64,000 nucleotides of DNA from Selenomonadales bacterium (lineage in GTDB: Bacteria > Bacillota > Negativicutes > Sporomusales > UBA7701). Both the position numbers and the translations under genes were made by a program. How positions within the stretch are numbered: the stretch's first letter is position 1; every line of letters starts with the position of its first letter. Location: contig JAHDOI010000026.1 of assembly GCA_018434945.1 (NCBI GenBank), forward strand, positions 48,832-112,831, given 5' to 3'. Of the stretch, positions 60,598 through 64,000 are shown piece after piece. The notes below the pieces were generated by a model, which ran no database searches, was not told the origin of the DNA, and saw only the letters and a list, made by a program, of their open reading frames with translations.

Positions 60598-60733
60598 GCT
60601 CGCCTCCCGGAGGAAAAAAGACGCCGAGGACGAATAATACCAACAACATATCGGCCCAGTCCGGCAAACCGCCAGCCGCATCTACAAGTGTGGCTGTCAG
60701 GCCGGGAAAATATACCGACAGGGGTGGCTGCGG

Positions 60734-62461
60734 ATGCTCGAGTACCTGTTGTCCATAACCAGGCACCTCTTCCAGGAAATCACCGTACTCCTGTTCCTCG
60801 TCTTTCTCCTCGCCAAAACCAAAGGCTTCAAAAAGTATATGCTCAATCACGAAGCGTCGCCGCGGGACAAGCTGCTGCTAACGCTCGTCTTCGGCGCGTT
60901 CTCCATCCTCGGCACCTACACCGGCATGCCTGTCGACGGAGCCATCGCCAACACCCGGGCGGTCGGCGCCGTAGTCGGCGGGATCATCGGCGGGCCGCTC
61001 GTCGGCGCCGGGGCCGGACTGATGGCAGGCGTACACCGCCTCTTTTTCGGCGGGGCCACCGTCTACGCCAGCGCCGCCTCCACCGTCATCGAAGGCTTCA
61101 TCGCCGGCCTGCTGGCGTCGCAGATCAACCTGCGCAAAGAACGGTGGCGTTACGCCCTTTTCCTCACCGCCGCCCTCGAAATACTCCACATGGCGCTCCT
61201 GCTCCTTTCCCCCTCACCCCAACAGGCGCTCGAAATCGTCAAAGCAATCGGGGCGCCGATGATAATCATCAACTCCATCGGCGTCGCCGCCTTCCTCGCC
61301 GTCATCGACACCCTGTCGCGCGAACGGGAGAAACTCGAAGGCGCGGCCGCCCAGCTGGCGCTGGAGATCGCCAACAAAACCCTCACCTACATGCGCAAAG
61401 GCCTCAACCCCGCCTCAGCCGCCCAGACGATACGGATAATCGCCGCCAGCGTCGAAAACCTGGCGGCTGTCGCCATCACCTCCCAAGACCGCATCCTCGC
61501 CTTCGAAGGCATGGGTAAAGACCATCACCGGCCCGGCTCCGACAGCGGCATAATCACCACCAGCACCCGCCAGGTGCTGAAAACGGGGCAATACATGGTC
61601 GTGCAGGAGAAAGCGGGCATCGGCTGTGCCGACTCCTGCTGCCCGCTCGCTTCCAAAGTCGTCGTGCCCCTCACCTACCGCGGCGAAGTCGCCGGCGCGC
61701 TCGTCCTCTACAAAGCCACCGAAAACGGCATCTCGCCCTTCGAAGTCGAACTGGCCATCGGCCTCGGCCAACTCGTCTCCACCCAGATCGAGGTCAGCGG
61801 CGGCGAGCTTGAAGCCGAACTGAGAACGCGGGCCGAGATCAAGGCCCTGCAGGCTCAGATAAACCCCCATTTCCTCTTCAACGCCATCAACACCATCGTC
61901 TACTACTGCCGCAAACAGCCGGAGACCGCCCGCGAGCTCTTGCTCCATCTGGGACAGTTCTACCGCAACAACATCAGCGGCCTCGAAGAACTCGTCGACC
62001 TGGAAACGGAAATCCGCCACGTCGACTCCTACGTGCATATCGAGATGGCCCGTTTTCACGGCAAACTCAAAGTCGTCTACGACATCCCCTCCGGCTGCAG
62101 CTGCCTGCTGCCGCCGCTCATCCTCCAGCCCCTCGTGGAAAACGCCATCCGCCACGGCATCTACCCCCAGAAAAAAGGCGGCACCGTCAAAGTGTCCGCC
62201 CGGATGACGGCCGGCACAACCGTCCTCACCGTCGAAGACGACGGCGTAGGCATGGACCCCGCCGTCGCTGCCAGAGCGATCGAGAACGACCCCGGCCGGA
62301 AAACCATCGGCCTTGGCAACGTAAACGCCCGGCTCAAGAGCCTCTACGGCGAAAACTCCGGCATCAGGATAGACAGCGCCCCCGGGAAGGGCACCCGCGT
62401 CACCATCATCATTCCAGGCGAGAGGACTGAACGAGATGCGACTCAAAGCATTAATAGTTGA
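60734..62461 (+). CDS. LytS/BtsS-type sensor histidine kinase
   Basis: 575-residue membrane kinase. The N-terminal 5TM-LYT domain covers residues ~1-200 (GAFSILGTYTGMPVDGAIANTR, GGIIGGPLVGAGAGLMAG), then a GAF domain (ENLAAVAITSQDRILAFEG to LASKVVVPLTYRGEVAGALVL), the His-kinase box QAQINPHFLFNAINTIVYY and HATPase (LQPLVENAIRHGI, VEDDGVGMD, GLGNVNARL). The family senses pyruvate or cell-wall and membrane-potential signals. It overlaps its LytTR regulator by 26 bp, so the two are coupled. Confidence 0.94.
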   Translation: MLEYLLSITRHLFQEITVLLFLVFLLAKTKGFKKYMLNHEASPRDKLLLTLVFGAFSILGTYTGMPVDGAIANTRAVGAVVGGIIGGPLVGAGAGLMAGVHRLFFGGATVYASAASTVIEGFIAGLLASQINLRKERWRYALFLTAALEILHMALLLLSPSPQQALEIVKAIGAPMIIINSIGVAAFLAVIDTLSREREKLEGAAAQLALEIANKTLTYMRKGLNPASAAQTIRIIAASVENLAAVAITSQDRILAFEGMGKDHHRPGSDSGIITTSTRQVLKTGQYMVVQEKAGIGCADSCCPLASKVVVPLTYRGEVAGALVLYKATENGISPFEVELAIGLGQLVSTQIEVSGGELEAELRTRAEIKALQAQINPHFLFNAINTIVYYCRKQPETARELLLHLGQFYRNNISGLEELVDLETEIRHVDSYVHIEMARFHGKLKVVYDIPSGCSCLLPPLILQPLVENAIRHGIYPQKKGGTVKVSARMTAGTTVLTVEDDGVGMDPAVAARAIENDPGRKTIGLGNVNARLKSLYGENSGIRIDSAPGKGTRVTIIIPGERTERDATQSINS

Positions 62462-63182
62462 CGACGAGTTCCCGGCCCGCGAAGAACTGGCCTGCATGCT
62501 GGACGAGACCGGCGCGGTCGATATAATCGGCGCCTGCGAAGACGGGGAAGAAGCGCTGGAATTCCTGCGCGAGCGACCCGTCGACGTCGTCTTCCTCGAT
62601 ATCCAGATGCCGACAATGGATGGGCTCGCAACCGCCAGGGAAATCATGTCCCTCGCCGACCGTCCCAGGGTCATCTTCACCACCGGCTTCAGCGAACATG
62701 CCGTCAAAGCGTTCGAGCTGGAAGCCAGCGACTACCTCGTCAAACCGTATTCCAAAGAAAGACTGGAAAAAGCGGTCCGCAAAATCCGGGACTACTACGG
62801 CGGAGAGCAAAAGACTGCCGGGCTCAAGCCCGTGGGCCCTGAAAACGGCGGCAAACTGCCCGTGTGGGCAAACGACCGCCTCATCCTGCTGAACATCGCC
62901 GACATCTTTTTCGCCAAAGCCGCCGGCAAAAGGAACACCCTCATCGTCGCCCGCAAAGGCGAGTTCTCCACCAGCACCACCCTGCGCGAACTCGAAGTCA
63001 AGCTCGGCAAAGCCAACTTCATCCGCACCCACAAAAGCTACCTGGTCAACGCCGAACGCATCGAGGAAATCGTCCCCTGGTTCAACAACACCTACCTGCT
63101 GGTGCTCCAGGACTGCCCCGTGCGCGACATTCCGGTGGCCCGCCACTACGTCCGCGATTTCAACCAGCGCATGAGCCTTTGA
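62436..63182 (+). CDS. LytTR family response regulator
   Basis: 248 residues: receiver with IVDDEFPAREEL, phosphoacceptor D in VVFLDIQMPTMDG, T/S in FTTGFSEHAVKAFEL and K in YLVKPYSKERLE; C-terminal LytTR DNA-binding domain (RLILLNIADIFFAKAAGKRN, STTLRELEVKL, FIRTHKSYLVN). It is the partner of the overlapping kinase. The targets are unknown; in this family they are often a holin-like, carbon-starvation (CstA) or pyruvate transporter gene, none of which is in the window. A terminator follows. Confidence 0.95.
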   Translation: MRLKALIVDDEFPAREELACMLDETGAVDIIGACEDGEEALEFLRERPVDVVFLDIQMPTMDGLATAREIMSLADRPRVIFTTGFSEHAVKAFELEASDYLVKPYSKERLEKAVRKIRDYYGGEQKTAGLKPVGPENGGKLPVWANDRLILLNIADIFFAKAAGKRNTLIVARKGEFSTSTTLRELEVKLGKANFIRTHKSYLVNAERIEEIVPWFNNTYLLVLQDCPVRDIPVARHYVRDFNQRMSL

Positions 63183-63187
63183 CCGCA

Positions 63188-63217
63188 GCCTGAAAAACAC
63201 AATTTCAGGCCGGTTTT
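63188..63217 (+). terminator. Terminator after the LytTR regulator gene
   Basis: 8-bp stem GCCTGAAA / TTTCAGGC with a seven-base loop, followed by CGGTTTTT. Confidence 0.85.
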
Positions 63218-63331
63218 TCGGTATCTTAGTCCATCAGTTAAGACAACCTATAAACGGGCAGCCTATAATAGAAAAGTGGCAATATTATAAAAAAAATCCC
63301 GTCCGCATAACTTAGCAGGGAGGGATGACAA

Positions 63332-63733
63332 GTGGGGAGAGAGACCCGGAACAAAATCCTATTCTCCGGCTACGCAAGACTGCCGGAAGGAACCTGCGGA
63401 GCCGAGGTGGTCAAAACCATCGGCATCGTCGTCGTCGTCGACATGAACGACGGCGGCCGCGTCCTTGACGCCGAATGCACGCTGCCCACAGGCGTTGCCC
63501 GCAAACTCATCGCCGAAATCCTCATCGGCCGGTCGCTGGCCGCCGGCCCGGAACAACTTGTATCCCAGATTGCCGCAGTCTTCCAGGACAGCAGCCTGCG
63601 CGCCGTCATCGCGGCTGTCCGTACCGCGTGCCACCGGTATGCCAGTCACATCCAGGCCTCAGAATCGCATATCGCCATCCCCGTGTTCCCGGAGCGGCGC
63701 TACGAAGGCCGCGACGCTACCGCCGCCAGTTAG
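63332..63733 (+). CDS. DUF3870 protein
   Basis: 133-residue protein of the DUF3870 family: ILFSGYARLPEGTCGAEVVKTIGIVV, DAECTLPTGVARKLIAEILIGRSL and RAVIAAVRTACHRY. Function is unknown; family genes are frequently beside acyl-CoA or CoA-transferase genes, as here. GTG at 63332 lies 7 nt after AGGGAGGG. A TATAAT box at 63264-63269 may belong to its promoter. The CaiB-type gene starts 42 bp after its stop. Confidence 0.85.
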   Translation: MGRETRNKILFSGYARLPEGTCGAEVVKTIGIVVVVDMNDGGRVLDAECTLPTGVARKLIAEILIGRSLAAGPEQLVSQIAAVFQDSSLRAVIAAVRTACHRYASHIQASESHIAIPVFPERRYEGRDATAAS

Positions 63734-63775
63734 CAACGGTTAGGTCACCTTATCTTTCATCAAGGGGGAGAATGC

Positions 63776-64000
63776 ATGAAACCGCTTAAAGACATCGTCG
63801 TCCTCGATCTGACCCGTGTCCTCGCCGGACCATACTGCGGCATGGTCCTGGCCGACTACGGCTGCAACGTCGTCAAAATCGAACCCCCGGGCGAAGGCGA
63901 CGACTCCCGCGCCTTCGGGCCCTTCGTCGGCAAAGAAAGCGCCTACTTCATGAGCCTCAACCGCAACAAGCGCTCCATGACCTTAAACCTCAAAGAACAG
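63776..64000 (+). CDS. CaiB/BaiF family CoA-transferase, N-terminal part (continues beyond window)
   Basis: The first 75 codons of a type III CoA-transferase: KPLKDIVVLDLTRVLAGPYC, LADYGCNVVKIEPPGEGDDS and YFMSLNRNKRSMTLNLK are the canonical N-terminus of the formyl-CoA/carnitine-CoA transferase family. The catalytic aspartate lies beyond the window edge. ATG at 63776, 5 nt after GGGGGAG, is the only suitable start (the ATG at 63772 is out of frame). The acyl substrate cannot be told from the fragment. Confidence 0.95.
   Translation, partial: MKPLKDIVVLDLTRVLAGPYCGMVLADYGCNVVKIEPPGEGDDSRAFGPFVGKESAYFMSLNRNKRSMTLNLKEQ

Noticed and set aside
1..64000. CRISPR array, prophage, insertion sequence, tRNA or rRNA
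   Set aside because: No regularly spaced short repeats, no transposase, integrase or phage structural gene, and no tRNA or rRNA signature was seen in any part of the window.

Overview
The window is a dense, GC-rich bacterial chromosome segment. It looks like an anaerobic or facultative member of the Bacillota, and protein character suggests Negativicutes (Sporomusaceae-like); this placement is inference, since no rRNA is present. Supporting features are a tyrosine-type T-box leader, SepF, YlbF, DUF503 and DUF3870 proteins, AddAB-type recombination nucleases, a B12-dependent ribonucleotide reductase, HydG, 2-hydroxyacyl-CoA dehydratase-like proteins, soluble chemoreceptors and TTG/GTG starts behind strong Shine-Dalgarno sites. 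No tRNA, rRNA, CRISPR array, prophage or transposase gene was seen.

Layout. 1-1.6 kb: end of a molybdopterin-binding protein gene, a MocA-like nucleotidyltransferase and nth. 1.6-10.3 kb: a soluble chemoreceptor (minus strand), a GNAT acetyltransferase and the addB-addA pair. 10.3-11.4 kb: an unannotated 34-residue cysteine-rich peptide gene with its own promoter and an upstream repeat array, then a UPF0173 hydrolase. 11.5-14.4 kb: a molybdenum cofactor operon (moaA, a MoaD-like protein, moaC broken at a nine-G tract, a MOSC protein, mogA). 14.4-16.8 kb: T-box, aroF and tyrA. 16.8-19.7 kb: a secreted SGNH hydrolase and an MFS transporter. 19.7-24.2 kb: hydG with its TM1266-type regulator behind a terminator-containing leader, diverging from two 2-hydroxyacyl-CoA dehydratase-like proteins and a ferredoxin. 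24.4-38.4 kb: mainly housekeeping genes (yjbQ, DUF503, trmL, an AP-endonuclease-like TIM barrel, a chemoreceptor, ylbF, murB, a beta-CASP nuclease, typA, class II RNR, sepF, carB). 38.4-39.7 kb: a secreted M6-like protein with an altered zinc motif.

39.7-49.9 kb is a uronate catabolic locus. An IclR regulator preceded by two matching palindromes is followed by kduI, a kdgF-like cupin, a DctP-M-Q TRAP transporter, an iron alcohol dehydrogenase with a frameshifted C-terminus, kduD, a zinc dehydrogenase, eda and kdgK. Together these would import (unsaturated) uronates and convert them through 2-keto-3-deoxygluconate to pyruvate and glyceraldehyde 3-phosphate. 50-56.5 kb carries an HD-GYP phosphodiesterase and then a C4-dicarboxylate module: a DcuS/CitA-like kinase, its regulator, a DASS transporter and malic enzyme. 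56.7-64 kb has a frameshifted serine hydrolase, a soluble chemoreceptor, a class A beta-lactamase-like lipoprotein, a LytS/LytR-type pair, a DUF3870 protein and the start of a CaiB/BaiF CoA-transferase.

The most unusual signal is a dispersed family of five ~120-bp nested palindromes (14770, 24238, 34296, 51056, 56519). They share a conserved core, but most outer and several middle arms differ between copies while remaining complementary within each copy. Four of the five start within about 10 nt of a stop codon. Other points of note are the hydG leader attenuator, the cysteine-rich micropeptide and three frame-disrupted genes.
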